Shown here: in pieces, positions 11,276 through 24,699 of the stretch
How the letters are laid out: each line of letters begins with the position of its first letter
Numbering within the stretch: position 1 is the stretch's first letter
From: Himantopus leucocephalus
Lineage: Eukaryota > Chordata > Aves > Charadriiformes > Recurvirostridae
Direction of reading: 5' to 3'
Length of the DNA: 64,000 bases
Assembly: GCA_003993805.1 (NCBI GenBank)
Contig: RSEF01000003.1
Span: forward strand, 106,632,300-106,696,299
Program-made: the position numbers and the translations under genes
The notes under the pieces: model-generated
What the model was told of the DNA's origin: nothing
The model's database searches: none
The model's input: the letters and a program-made list of their open reading frames with translations, nothing else

Positions 11276-14200
11276 TGCTATAAAAATAGGTTGATGCCAT
11301 GGGCAGATTATTATCACTGCCATCTTGCTACTTTTTTCAAATATATATGCATTGCAGGTATGGGATTTTTCCTATAGGTTTTCCATATAGGGTTCATCAC
11401 AAAATGACCTAGTCAAAATAGGGACTTCTGAGCCCTACCTGCATAAAAATCAGGGATAAATAATGTAATTTTAAAGCTCCACTAAGAATTTTGTGGGGTT
11501 TTTTTCCTTTTCATTACTCCGTGGAGTGTTACTATAAATCTTTCTCATTGTAAAAGTAGAAACATTTTTTTCTCTGAGATGTCTTCTAAGCTGGATTTTT
11601 CAGGTTCCACATTAAAAGAGGTGCTTCAGTGGCAACACAAAAACTATCTTATTTTGACACACTTGGAAGTAAATGTTTATTATGCCCATTACAAAATGTT
11701 TTTTGAAAATCAAATTTTTTTTCTACTAAAATATTCTTAATATTTAAAAATACTAAAAGCTGAGTGAAATGTCATTATTTTTTTTCAATCAAAACAGTTA
11801 AAGAGCTTTAAATGTCTTACTTCTTAATTTTCCTTTTCTTCTCCCCTTTGTTTTTGCTTTTGTTTCTTTTGATGAGGGAAAAAAAGTGTGGGGGGAAAGA
11901 ATAATTTTATTTCCCATTAAACAGACAATCTGGTGTCTGCCCTGCTTTACTCCCATGGGAAGAGCATAACAGATGTACAAAAAGGACTAATGTTATATAA
12001 CAGAAAAAATTAAAAGACATTAGACTGCTAAACTGTTCAGTAACTACTCTCATCTTACCCATCCCATGCCCATACAGCCGAGATATGAGCCTGAAGTGTG
12101 TGATGTCAGTTTACGTACCCTTGAGCAGGGTGTTCCAGAGTGCTGAAGCACTCTCTGGCAGTGATACGTGTCTGTCAACGCGATTGATACTGGGAAACTG
12201 GACAGCATTTGAGCTGTTATGTGTTGATGCATAAAAATATGATTTTGTGCTGGAAACTAGATATTAGGGGAGATTGCCTGGATGCCCTTATCACTTAATG
12301 TCAAAAAACACATAAAAAGACTAAGGTGACACAAACTCAACCAATTTATTTTTTCGTAGGAAGAAAGCAGTAAATTGTCTGAGTGCAATGCACTCTAACT
12401 AACTCCGCTGGACTGAGGATGTAGCACGTGCATAGCAATTGTGTTTGGTGAGTAGAGGAAAAAAAAAGAAGCAGCATGGAGGTAGGCCTGTTTTTCCCAT
12501 GCCAATTACTCAAATTAACTGTTGCCCTGGGGTCGGGTGGCAGAAGAGGAGAGTCTAAGACTTGAGAGACAAGGGTTTCAGGGACATGGAAACATGCTTG
12601 GCACTTATGGAGCAGGGGGGATTTTTCTGTTCGTGTTGCGCTCCTTTCTTCCACCTTCTTGCGGCTGTGCTGTTTTTATCTGCAGGAGGTGGTTTGCCTC
12701 CCCTCCTCCCACAGTCTGGGTATCCTTCAGCCCTGGTCAGACCAGAGCAGAAATGATTCTTGTGGTCCAGAGAGTTTCACAAGAGCAGACAGGAGGTCTT
12801 TCAGGGTGAGGAGGAAAGAAGTTGTTAAATCTACTGCTGGTCACAGGTGCATTATTGACTGACCTGAAAAATGCGATTCACTCTTTAACAGAGTGAATAG
12901 GCACAGCATGAATACTCTATAATTCCTTCCTTTGACCTCGACATTAAATTGTGGAAGATTATTTTGTTTCTTCACCTAGTTAAGTTTCCTGCCTCCTTGG
13001 TGAGTTGAGAAGACTGCCTGCGAGCACCAAGTGTGTTTGTTTTGGGAAGTGACTTGGGAATCTTAACTCAGTAAGTAAAGTCTAGTACAGCTCACCAGCA
13101 AGCCACCATTTGATAAAAGTTCCATTTTTTCCTCATCCTGATCAGAGGAGTATTCAAAATAGCTGTATGATGAAAAGGTTTGTTACCTGTTACCAGTGAC
13201 TTAAGCCATCTTCTTTTGCTGGCTCTGGCTGTAAGGTGGCACTGAAGGAAATACAAGCAGTAGAACTCTGTAGCTTCCACAGCAAGTCCATCTTCTTCCT
13301 TGGAAGCAGATTTCTAGTTCATGAAGGAAATTTCCTTCTATTAAAGATGCACAGCTCTTCAACCTTGGCTTAGAGGTGAATAGTCTTTCATAAACAGAAA
13401 AGACACTATTTTCTTATATATCACTGGTCACTTTATCACTAAGCTCCCACAGATGAAGCTAGTTTGAATCTCCATGTTGTTTCCTGTAAAGCAAGAGGTA
13501 GGTTAGGTCACTGCCTGAAAACTGTCATGGAAATTGAAGCTGAGCCAAGAAGCAACCTTCACAGTGTTCCCGTCCTGGGAAAGTAAAACATGTCAGCGGA
13601 GGAGTTTAACAGATTTGTTGTCATGAATATAATTTCGAAACAGAAGGCAAGCTTGTCTCATAGTGCAATTTAGGAACCCCACGATTAATGCTGCTATTCA
13701 GCCAGTATGGGTGCTTTACCCTCATGTACCACAGCATCCCATTGCTGGGCTGACACAGGGGACACTTGGCTAAAAGCACAGCGTGCCTGGTCTTGGGTAG
13801 GGCTATTTACACAACGCCTGCAGCACACAGACTGTTTACACTGATGTAGCTGTGACCTCTGGAAAAGACCAATACGAAGAACCTCCTCTCTCCAGGTACA
13901 ACTCTGCAGCTCCCTTCAGCCTTCTCTGCAACAGAGTTGTTCATTAGCTTTAATTGTGTCCCCTTCTGCAGCAATTTCTCCCGCCTCTGGATTGACTAGT
14001 ATCTCTCTGCTCCTGGTGGCCTATGTTGCTCTCTGTTTGCTCCTACATAAGGGATTTCTATCTGGTTTGAGTTTTCAGTAGAAACTATTTGCTTTGGTGT
14101 TGCTGGCTGCTAATCATTTCTTCCCCCCTCCTTTTTTTCCCTTCTTTTTTCTCAAAATCAAATATGTCTATGAGGGGTTTATAAAATTAATAATTACTTA

Positions 14201-15366
14201 TGAGAAGTAAGGCCAAAAGGCAATTCATTGCATAAAGAATTTATTTTAAATTTAATTGAGTTGGTATATTATATACCTAAGACGTATAATTCCACTACCA
14301 CAGAAAGTAGCGATGGATGTTAACAAAGCATTAAGCAGGACTTGGGAGAAACTCCCATGGTTGGAAAATGCACTTAAGAGCATGGTAGAAGTCAGGGAAG
14401 CCTTTGGTACTCCTTCAGAGTGGTGTTGTGGAGGCAAAAACTGAGAATTGATTTAAATGATGTGACATTACAACAGTGTAAGCAGAATTTACTTATTTTA
14501 AGGCTGGAAAAAAAGAAAGAACAGCAAGTGAAAGAGGAAATGTGGATTGGGAGAGAACCTGCTTTATCTTACATTCCCCAACTGGTGACATTCCTAGCTA
14601 TGTGCAGAGGTCTGGAAGAGATGCCCAGGTCACTGATTTCCTACCCAGCATGTGGCAGTTGTATCGTGGAGCTCTCTTCTCATTGCTTTTCCAATATTTG
14701 TTCTGTTTTTTAGCTCCTCCAGAGCTATTGTTTCACAGCATAAAATGACAGGTCTGTTCTTGAGGGCTTGACACAAATGGTGAAAAATACAAGGAAATGT
14801 CCTTGTCTCATGAAACAAGTCCTCTTCTCTTCACAGAATCGTTTTCATCACATGTTCATGTGTTTTCCATTCAATGGGCCAATAACGATACTCATCATCC
14901 TTATTATTCTTGCAAAAGACTTTAACTATATAGTAAAAATAGTTATGGTTGTGTCATAAAAAAGGCAGCATGAGGGAGGCGTATAGAAACAGTGCTCAGA
15001 GAATCACAGTTAGCAACAGCAATAAATATGTGAAAAATAGCATAATTATTTGAAATTTAAGAGAGCTTATATCCCCATTAAAAGGAATCAATCAAGCCTA
15101 AAGCATGAGCAACCTATATAATAGAAGAATGCCATTTTTGTTTTTCATATATGTATTCCTAATGCCTTATTAGGAAATCAAATTTTGAAGTCCTTAACTC
15201 AATTTTTATTCACTCTTCACTCAGAAAAAACTCTAATCAACTTCAGTCAAGACCTTGCCCCAGCATGCTAGATGAGCTGTGTCATGTTTTACTGCCATCA
15301 GATGATAATAAAAAGTTACCGCTATAAAATATAATGAAGTAAAGGACATTTTATACTGAGTGATTT

Positions 15367-15480
15367 AATAATACTTTGTGCTTATATTGTGCCAGCCGAG
15401 CAAGGATCTCAAAGTGCTTTCCAAATACTAGTGAGTACACTTTAAGAACAAGGTCTGTGATGAAGTAAATGAAAGTTTAT
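15367..15480 (-). repeat. Probable MIR SINE 3' fragment
   Basis: 'taatactttgtgcttata' then 'ttgtgccag' and 'tctcaaagtgctttcc' follow the order of the antisense MIR tail (start of the reverse complement, 'gcgcttactatgtgccag' then 'agcgctttaca'). It is highly decayed. Confidence 0.42.
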
Positions 15481-18400
15481 TTTAGCTTTCCTGATAAAAA
15501 GACACTGTCAGGTTAGATGGATAAAACGCGAGTCTTAAACCAAGGGATCCCAAATCCCATTTCTATGTGTGCTGTGGCTCTGCTTCAGTGTGGGCACACG
15601 CTTACAGGCTTTGTTCAGATTTCTTAATGCCTGGTTTCCTTCTGCCTTGATTGGGAAGCTATTTTGTCTTAGAACCACCTCATACACAGAATTTTCTCCG
15701 TCCCCCATATTCCTTCAAAGATCACATTCAATTTGTCTTCCTTGGTTCACACATTCGTTCTTAGCACTGATATATAGGGAGCGAAACCCCCTTTTTAGCA
15801 ATGCAGGCTGACCATCCGCTCAGGTTGGGTAGTATTGGCCTCTTTTTCAGAACTGCCAAATTACTCTCACTGTATTTCAGTAAGTTAATTTCAAGTGAAA
15901 CTAATGTAGAAGGAAATGTAGCAGAGGTATTGAGTTATTTCTACCATGACTTGTTGATTCCTTCCTATTATTTTTTATTGTTCTTTAAGCAGAAGATAAA
16001 AATATCTGAGTCAGGAGCCTTCTGTTCACAGTGGAAATGTTCAAAATGTAATCATAAAATTCTATTACGCTGTCATTGCCTTTTCAGACCTTCTAGTCAG
16101 AGGAGCTTGCTTACCGTCAGAGATCAGAGATCACAGCCTGCTACAGCCACAGACTCACAATGAATGAAAGAACACATTAGTATTTGCTGAAGGCTAAAGC
16201 CAAGGCTTTGCTTTATTATATATTACAGCAAGGTGCTTTAGGTGCACTGCTGTAATAGTAATAAGAAGTTATCAGAGATGTGGTATCAATTCTGAGTAAT
16301 AGGGGGATACCAGGCCCTACAGAGTATGTTTGAGATGGAAAAGATCTACTATTTCAGAAAATCTATATCCATGCTGTGGTGAGATAATGTATCTTTCTGC
16401 CTAATCTTTTGTCGTGTCACCTTTCATTCAGGTGATTGTTAATCTCTTTGACTCCCACTCAGTCATTTTCATGGCTTCATCTGACCTTCAGTCCCATCCA
16501 GCACTGATAGATTCCTTACGTACCAAAAGCCTTTGCTGAGGAAAGCCCACATACAATCCTTACTTTTGTTTGATAATCAAAGCACAGCCTAATATACCAC
16601 AAGAAATTTCATGCGATATAGTCCGCCCATTTGTCTTTTCCATGGCTTCCAAGCAGTAGACAACTGTGACTTCATTGTGTTGTTTTTCTTTTGGTCCTCT
16701 ATTTTTTCCACCCCCAGGTCTTCCAGAGCTAACATCTCACATCTCCTCTTCTCCCCTCTTCCTGCCCTTTACTGAATTTCTCGCAGCAGTCGGTCTTTCT
16801 TGTTTACCCCAAGATCTGCCACAGTCAGAACTTTGTTTCCTATGTTATCTGATCCTGAACATCTCCAGGGAAAATATATTTAGTCTGTCTTCCTCCAATG
16901 CCACTGACTCCTGCACAAAGCTGTTTAGCTTCTTCCTCACTGAGTTCCAAGTCCACAACCTATGGCATCCACAGTTTGATTCAATCAGCTATAGTGAAAA
17001 TCATGTTGATGTGAGAATATATTATACAAATAACTGTGCAGAAGGCAAAAGGTGTTTGGCTGTGTGTAAAGGACAGTATTTTGTTGAGTAATGAGATGTA
17101 AATGATAAAATCCACATAGAACTACTTCTACATTAAAGATTGTCCTTTGTTAAAAGAAAATAACTTTAGAAGCAAAATCTAAAATCACAGCTCTCATTTT
17201 CCTAATACTTCTGTAACTGTTTGGTTAAAAGGTTACTTTTTTTGTGTGTGTATGTGTGTACTGTTATTATTTTGTAACAATATAGCATTCATTTTATGTA
17301 AAAAAGATGTTTGAAATTCCCTTTAACCGTTCAGAGTATTTTACTGTCAAGCAGGAACTGATGTACATTTCTATTCTCTCTGTTTCCTGAAAGGAACCTT
17401 CCAGTCCCAGAGTGACCCTTTGGTAGCTATTCTCAGCACTGGTGAGTCATTCATTAGAGGTTTTGAGTCATAGACGGTATCAGTTTCACATAGGCACCCG
17501 AATCACAACTATACGTGCTATGTAAGAAACAAAAGTAGCAGTGGGAGATAAATTACTTTGGCAAAAAATCTCTATTTTCTTGCTTTTCCACATCCTAATT
17601 TTGTGTCTTCTGGAGCCTGTAGACATTCGTTATTGAAACGTATTTTGTCACCTGCAAACCTTATTTTGATCAGCTTGATAGGAAAAAATCAAATTTATTG
17701 AGCTTTGTTATGCTGTAGCTAGAACAGTTTTCTCCAGGCAAAAGATGTTTTACGATGACATTGAATGAGAATTTATTCCTTTGAGAGATTGTAGCGAATT
17801 GTCAAAGGGATAAGAGAAGTGCACTTTTTGGTAGAACTAATTCTAGGACAAAGTTCTATCTACCCTAGAGTCATAAAAGAGGCTAAGGTAAGTCTATATG
17901 TTAGGAGAATCTTAAGCTATGAATGAATGACATTTTTATTCATGTCAGTTCATTTATTGATTTACCTGCAAGTGGCAGCCCTTTCTATTTTATTTAGTGA
18001 AAAAAAGAGATGCGTACAAGGGAAATAAAATGTAAAAATCCTCCTTTGGAGTCAAATTTTGCCATTCTTCAGTGCCACCCTCATTTAACATCCAGAATCT
18101 CCTGCCTTTAATGATGTCACAGTCTGCTATTTTAGGATGAAAAAGTCTTATCCCCTTCCCTCCTATCCTGGTTTCTCTAATTAACAGATTAATACCTACA
18201 CCAAAGAGGGAATTTTTTGCATGTTTTCTTAGAGGCTTCAGCTTCAGTCTCGTCAAACCGAGATTCTAGTTTTAGAAAGAATAATTTTCATTCTAAAAGG
18301 ACAAACTTTTAAGGGGAATAAAAAAAAAGACTAAAGTACATGATTGCTGCAGATCTGCAACAGTGGAGCATAACAACGGCTGGCGGACAGGTGCTGGCTC

Positions 18401-18661
18401 TTATGGTTTCTGGTACGGTGTCATGCTTGGCTCTCTCTTTGCTGGGGTTGCAGGTGGTTGTGGTTTCAAAGGGTTTGTGGGAACAGGACTGAAATAAATT
18501 ATTCTTTTAGTGGGTGGTGCTCTCTGTAGCCTGCCTGCAGCAAGATATCTGCTGTTGCATCCAGGTTTCAGCTATGGTTGGAGTCTTCCATGGAATATTT
18601 TCTCCAAGAAAATTCAGTTTCCACAAAATCAAAATATCTTAGAAGATGTTGGATTTATCTC

Positions 18662-18678
18662 TTTTTTTTTTTTTTTTN
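18662..18678 (+). repeat. Poly-T tract ending in an ambiguous base
   Basis: Sixteen T are followed by a single N at 18678. The N most likely marks an unresolved homopolymer length in the assembly. Confidence 0.85.
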
Positions 18679-20886
18679 CACTGGGGAAAATTTCCATTAA
18701 ATATGCTGTTCATTTTTTTTTTTGTTCAAGGAGAACCAGAATTCTTGAATTGTCCAAATTAACTCAGCAAAACACTAAGCTAGATGTTCCTATTATATAA
18801 CATTCCTAGCAGAAGTAAGTGTTCTGATCCACATTTTTCCTGACTAGCAGCCTTCCCAGGAAATTGTATTTTCCAGAAGTTTTCGCAACAAATTTCTCTG
18901 AGAGATACATGGTCCATAGGAAATGCACGTGAGCTGTTTGCACATGGGAGGAATAGTTCAGCTAATGAAAATGTAGTCATTGGCTTCCTGAACTACAGGA
19001 AAATGCAGTTTAATGTTAAAATTGCTTGTGAAAGATTTTTGAGTTATTTCAACAAAGCAAAACTCGGGGAAACTTTAAAAGTTTCTTTTCATCAGACGTG
19101 TTAAAATATGATAATCTTGACAGTTCAGATGTGATAATTTTCAGTGTATATATATTTTTCTAATATATACATTCCCATTGCACAGAAATATGGAAATATA
19201 AACTACTTCCCACCATTTGTGACATGGAGAAAATGATGACTTTTCAGGATGACTGATGGATTGGAAATTCAATAGTTTTTCAGCCAAATCAAAAATTTTC
19301 GGAATGTCTAAATAGTGGTTTCTTGATTTGTTATTTAGGACACTTCTTCTTTAATAAACCAGTATTTGCACAAGTAGTTGAAGCAGTAAAAATGATTAAA
19401 ATGCTTAATATGCTGTTCATTCAGGTGACAAAATTTTGGGGGCACTGATTTGTGTCTTCATTTTGGTTCCCTCTTGAAATTATTTACAAGCTCAAAGCAA
19501 AGTCCGTATAGTTGGGAACTTGAGAACCCTCTTTTCTCTGAGGATCTCCTTAGCTTGCTGAACACCTCTGCAGTAGTTCATGAAACCTGAGGGACTGTAA
19601 AAATATTTACAAGCCTATTGCAATGCTGGCAATAATAGTCCTGTTTTTCAGAGGGAAAAAACCCTAATCCTAGGACTGTGAAGAAAGTACTGAGAAAGAC
19701 TAGTTACTACTGAATATTTATGTCTGCAGTTTCACCTTCACAGTACTGCTTTTAGTTATAAAGTAGCAGAGACACTCCTTAGAAAATAAAACACCCATTC
19801 TAAAATATGTCCATCTTTAACTTCTACACTGCTTTAAGGAGCATCTGCTTTGCTGTGGTGCGAATGAAGATAAACCATTAATTTAAATATTGGATCCTTG
19901 GACCATAATCTTACCTTTCTTATTACACCCCCAGAATACATTTCCCCAGCCTGAAGCTTTGTTTTCAGAAAATGTAAGCAACCTCTCTCAGCAAATTCAG
20001 AACTGGGACATTGCATTGACTGGATCAAGGTTAGGCTGAAGAGAAAAAAAAAATGTTTGAATGAGCAGTTGATAGAAACTATATTTAAAAAGCAGCACGC
20101 CCTTGAAAATAGGAAGCAGTAGGTTGTTTGTATGCCAGATGTAGTCTTTTCATAGACTTTGGTAGGAGCTGCACTCAGCTGTATGCAAGCAAAGTTGAAG
20201 GGCGCTGCTCAGGGGAGATTTAATTTAGTTTTCTGAAAACTGGAAGCTGAAGGAAAAGCTGGATTTACACCACAGGGGAAGACATTCTTCCTTAACCAGC
20301 ACATACACAACTCTTTTGAGGTTTATGAGCTACTTGTTCAAACCATGTCTGATTGAAATGGATGCAGAACTTCTCTGGGCCAGAGGAAACTATTGACTTT
20401 TATTAAAAAAAAATCACATTTTATACCTGATCCAAAACCCACTTGTGAATGAGAACATTGCCACTGATTACAAAGTATTTTTTTCAGGCTCCAAGTTAAA
20501 ATTTCAGCCTGATGAATGTTGGCTCCAGTTTTTTGTCCCATGTAGAGAGGATTAAGGAAGTCGATCTTACTTCCCCTCTGAAAAAGCATTTTAATTAACT
20601 AACTGAAGTTTTAAAATATGAAACCAGTGTATAAAGGTCTGCTCAGATTTATCATGATGGAAAAAGCAACAACCAATGTCACTAACAGGAGCTGGAGATA
20701 GGTGAGATGAAACAAAGAGAATGTAAAATCAGTGCTGTGCATGACTTTACTTCCTCAGCTGTGGTGAGAACAGCCAGATTAGATACTATTCATATCTATG
20801 AATATTCCTAAATAAGAGAAGGTGCTGAGATATTTTGTGAGAGATGGCAGAGGCAAGAAGAATACCTCAGTTCCAGCTTTTCTAAA

Positions 20887-20907
20887 ACACATGTGTGTGC
20901 GCACACA
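20887..20907. repeat. Alternating purine-pyrimidine tract with CpG core
   Basis: Twenty-one bases alternate without a break. They contain the perfect 14-bp palindrome TGTGTGCGCACACA at 20894-20907. Such sequence can form left-handed DNA. Confidence 0.75.
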
Positions 20908-22101
20908 GAGTGTCAAACCATCTCTTCAGTAACAGAAATCTCAAAGCTCTTCTGCAAACATGCCTACCTTCTGGTTATTACTAAAATTGTCTTGTATCCA
21001 ACCCGTCAGGCTTAATGTGATGACAGAGAATAAAATATTCTAGATGTTTAGAACAATTAAATAATCTTTAATCACTCCACGTTTTGAACCTCTGTGTTGA
21101 AATCCTAACAGGATTTAAAAGAATATAAAATTAACATTGAACAAACAATAAAACTCACTTGACGAGACAATGAGCATAGATTTCACGTAGAGGAGCAAAT
21201 TTTGTAGCTTATTAGATATTCATTATTATACACATATTCAGTGATTCAGAAACCCATTAAAATTTTAGCCTGTTTTGCCTTCATTCTATGTAATTTAAAG
21301 TCCAATCTGCGCTCGCTTTATGGGAGGTCAAAGAAGCTCTGAAGTAAAAAGTACACTTTCAAAATTCCTGTAACTCCTGAACTAATGAAGCAAAAAAGAG
21401 GTCAAAAGAAAATGGTAAATAGTTGAAAATATGATGCTGTTTGTTAACACATAAAAATAATGCAGTAAAAATGAACTTAACCTAAAGCAGATAAATTCCG
21501 TCAGTCCTGTGTCCTGATGGGGATGATTCTGGCTGGAGTAAGTGAGATAGTCTATCCTCTGTGGGTGGATTTATCTTAGGTTAAAAGTCACATTTATCAT
21601 GGTGGAGGTACTTGAGATACCACATATAAAGTTATGGCAGAAATTTTCAGTTTAATAGCTGTTTCAAATCTATTTCTTTTTGTTTAAGAACAATAAAAAA
21701 ACACCTTCAAAGCTCAAAACCTAGAACTTAATATTATAATATTGTTTACTTTTTCTCCTGGTTTGGTAAATGACAGATTAATACAGGAAAATAATCCCCA
21801 CCCACCCTGATGTTGTAATTGCACTCAGTCCATTGAATTTTTCAGCTAACTTGTGTATAATTTTAAGTGCCTAATAAAGTGATGCTTGTAAGGGGAACAC
21901 CTGAGTTACTTATATACACAAGGAAGACTATTTAAAGATAAGCAAAATGAATCTGTCTCCTGAGGTATCTGTTTTTCTTTATTAAGCATAAAGAAATGTA
22001 GGCTCCTATTTGAAGAGTACCTTTTCATAAGACATGTAAAATTTCAGACCATGTTAAGGTGCTTAAAAGTGGCAGAGTAGACCCAGCCCAGGTCTGTCTA
22101 G

Positions 22102-22106
22102 CTTTT
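22102..22106 (+). repeat. Target site duplication CTTTT, left
   Basis: It lies directly before the LTR's TG and matches 22297-22301 exactly. Confidence 0.8.
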
Positions 22107-22296
22107 TGTCCTGGTTTGAGATAAAACAGGACCAATTTTGTTCAGTANNNNNNNNNNNNNNNNNNNNNNNNNNNNNNNNNNNNNNNNNNNNNNNNNNNNN
22201 NNNNNNNNNNNNNNNNNNNNNNNNNNNNNNNNNNNNNNNNNNNNNNNTCTGGGGTTCCCAACGTCCCCAGTGGCTGATTTGGCCTAAACCACGACA
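22107..22296 (+). mobile_element. Avian endogenous retrovirus LTR interrupted by a gap
   Basis: It starts TGTCCTGGTTT and ends AAACCACGACA. These ends are inverted complements at 10 of 11 positions and are the hallmark ends of a common avian LTR group. Both sides carry the 5-bp duplication CTTTT, which proves a completed integration and fits ERVL-like or similar families. Only about 41 bases at the start and 49 at the end are known, and the rest is a 100-N gap of conventional length. The object may be a solo LTR or a whole provirus collapsed into the gap. Orientation is assigned from the TGTCCTGGTTTGAG start. Confidence 0.85.
22148..22247. other. Assembly gap, 100 N
   Basis: Exactly 100 N, the usual placeholder for a gap of unknown size. 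It sits inside the LTR. Confidence 0.99.
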
Positions 22297-22301
22297 CTTT
22301 T
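22297..22301 (+). repeat. Target site duplication CTTTT, right
   Basis: It follows the terminal GACA of the LTR and matches the left copy exactly. Confidence 0.8.
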
Positions 22302-22964
22302 GTTACTCTTTTAAAGAATTTGCCTTGATCGGTGTCTCATTTTTTTGCTTCCCTCTCTGGGAAGAGAAGTTCTGGAATCTATTCCTTGTCCATGTGCTCT
22401 TTATGTGCTTTTCAAGGCTTATCAAGTCTTCAAGACTTTTATATAAGTAACACTTATTTGTATTATAGTTAGTTACTTCTTTCCATGAGAAGGAAAAGAA
22501 ATTTATAAGTCAATGTAGGACAGAAGGATGCCCTGTGCAGTTTGTGGGGAGTCCCTCCCTATTTGAATTCCCTATGAGACTCAAGAGGACTAAGCCACAC
22601 CAGGAAGCCAAGGCACTCCAGTGAGTGGTACTTCCCAAGGGTAGCAGACACCGCTTTCAGATAGCTGTGATGCTTGGGTAATTCGGTTTAGACTTTCTGT
22701 ACAGCATTGCACTGCCCTACGAGGGCATGTTGAGATGTTGGGCTTTCACCAGAGCAAGACAGTATTTTATTAGGGAATCCTCGCTTACTGCAGCAGGAAA
22801 GAGGAAAGGCAGTACTACCTACTCTCTCCTGCTTGAAGGGAAAACTTCTTGAGCTACAAAAAAGGAGGCCACGGGTTTATATCAGTCAGATCTAATGACT
22901 CTGGCTTTTATTTTCATGCGCTTAGCCACTTAAACTGAATAAATCCATGTTTCCCTTCTAAGCC

Positions 22965-23105
22965 AGGGACATTCAAGTATGAACTGCTATCATATTTTAT
23001 AAATAAGCTAAAAGGAAGGTCATGGATTGCCTCAGGAACAGAACCTAGGACCTCATGCAATAAGTTTTAATCTTAACGAATCACCCATATGGCCTCTCAG
23101 ATTGA
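22965..23105 (-). repeat. Possible MIR-type SINE remnant
   Basis: 'atttt-ataaataagcta', 'aggtcatggattgcc', 'acagaacctaggacctc' and a final 'atggcctctca' keep the order of an antisense MIR-like SINE. That order is a 'ttttacag' word, then 'aaggtcac', then 'gaacccagg', then the 5' end. Divergence is large. Confidence 0.38.
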
Positions 23106-24063
23106 ATATGCTTTTCATAGTAAATCTCTAGCTACTAACCCACAATTTTAGTCTGCAATCAAGGATAACAACCAAGACTCCTGATCTGTGGCATGTGACT
23201 GAAAATTAGGCAGAAGTTATGTGATCCATGTTGAACATGTGTGTAAAGATCTCTTCTCACAACTGAGCGTGATAGAATAAAAGGTCTCTGCTATTCAAAT
23301 ACACTTAACTTGAGAATGAAAATGTCATAATTGCATGGATATATGGTTTTTCTTGTTTTTAATTTTATTTTATTCTACTTCATTTTATTTACTGTTGGTC
23401 ATGTCATGAGAAATTATACCAGAACACATAGTTCTGATACAAGAATCTTTATTGCAGAAAAATTACCCAAACCCCAAAATTAAGGTATTTCATCTCCCTC
23501 CTTTGGCTTTGCAATTTACTTCTTGAAGTTTAATAAATACTTTTCAAAAAAGAAAAAAAATCACTAGCAAAAATGTTTAGTGACAATAAAGTGTGCACCA
23601 GACACATCCTGTAAACTCAAAACCTGAGAAATCAGATGTCGAGAGAGAAGTTTCCTGAAGTCCTTATCACTTTTTCATTGTCTTAAATACTGTCAGCAGC
23701 ATTCCCCCAAAACACATGAACTTTCTACTTTCATCTGCAACAAACATCAAAAAACCCCATGTATTCCAGCTCACAGACTGGTTTATATAGTTCCTCAGGG
23801 TCTCAGGCTTGCTAACGCATAATGCTTCCTGAGTGCACGGAACAAGTGTGAGTCAGATAGACCCGTCTGTTGATACAAAGAGCATGTGAGGTCAACCTTA
23901 AGACTTGGGAGTGTGAGTTTGATGAAGTTCATGTTTATGCTACTAGAAGGTTTCCAGTAAATGATACAAATCCCATATCTAGTCCATTTGCCAGTACGCA
24001 TTTGCTCACTCCAATACATCTTCTGGAGAAATGCTCATTTTTAAATAACATGAATATATTAGT

Positions 24064-24119
24064 TTTCTCTTTTTTTGGTTTCTTTTTTTTTTTTCTTTTC
24101 TTTTTTTCCTTTCTTTTCT
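24064..24119 (+). repeat. Pyrimidine-rich low-complexity tract
   Basis: It is almost pure T with scattered C and two G pairs. It accounts for a run of Phe codons in one frame, which is not a gene. Confidence 0.85.
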
Positions 24120-24699
24120 GAATCCACTAATTCACTTATAAATATTACTGGCACCACAGGAAATGATAGAGGCTGATGAGGCAGTGGATGTGCCTGACAA
24201 AACTGGCTGTACTTATGACTTAGGCAGAATAGAGATGTAAAGATGCTGTACTAATACTAAATATTAGCATAAACATCTGTTGCTGTTCCCATATTTATAC
24301 CTAAAGATATCCGAATGAGTCAATACACTCTCAGAAGGTATTGAAACGCCACTAGAATGAGCAGCGTGCGAGACTATCTCAAGCTTTAAAACTATTAGGC
24401 AATTCTCACAATATGTAAGAAACTTGAAAAGAGAGCCATAAGTAAAATTCTCAATAAAATACAGCTGTATCCACATGAGATATGAAGGAACTGATTTTCT
24501 TTTATTGTATGTCATACATAGTTACTGAGGATTCAGTCCTGGAGGTAGTCAATGCTTTGGCTGAAGGGAAGCATATTCATATGATGCTTTTGAGCTGTGC
24601 TAATGTAAAAATAGGACAAAAATTGTGAGTATTAGCTGCTTTTTTGGGAAAAGAACCACCTACCAATAATACCATATTGTAGTAGTAATAAAATAGGAC

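Larger units (their letters stand above)
10146..22101. other. AT-rich noncoding DNA, no supported gene
   Basis: I see no exon that can be defended, no RNA gene and no young transposon. Frames such as 16666-17091 plus (141 codons) and 12346-12654 minus (102 codons) match nothing I know. Minor items are a 29-bp direct duplication at 11206-11275, a pyrimidine-rich stretch near 14120-14150, a MIR-like fragment at about 15367-15480, a TG run near 17237-17265, a poly-T ending in N at 18662-18678 and an alternating purine-pyrimidine tract at 20887-20907. Confidence 0.7.

Noticed and set aside
12134..12158. Small hairpin with CCAGAG/CTCTGG arms, considered as a microRNA precursor
   Set aside because: The stem is only about 9-11 pairs with a bulge, too short for a pre-miRNA.
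16666..17091. 141-codon plus frame
   Set aside because: No recognisable domain and biased, pyrimidine-rich start. Its length is within chance for this window.
22106..22450. 114-codon plus frame crossing the N gap
   Set aside because: It is made of LTR ends and undefined residues, so it is not a gene.
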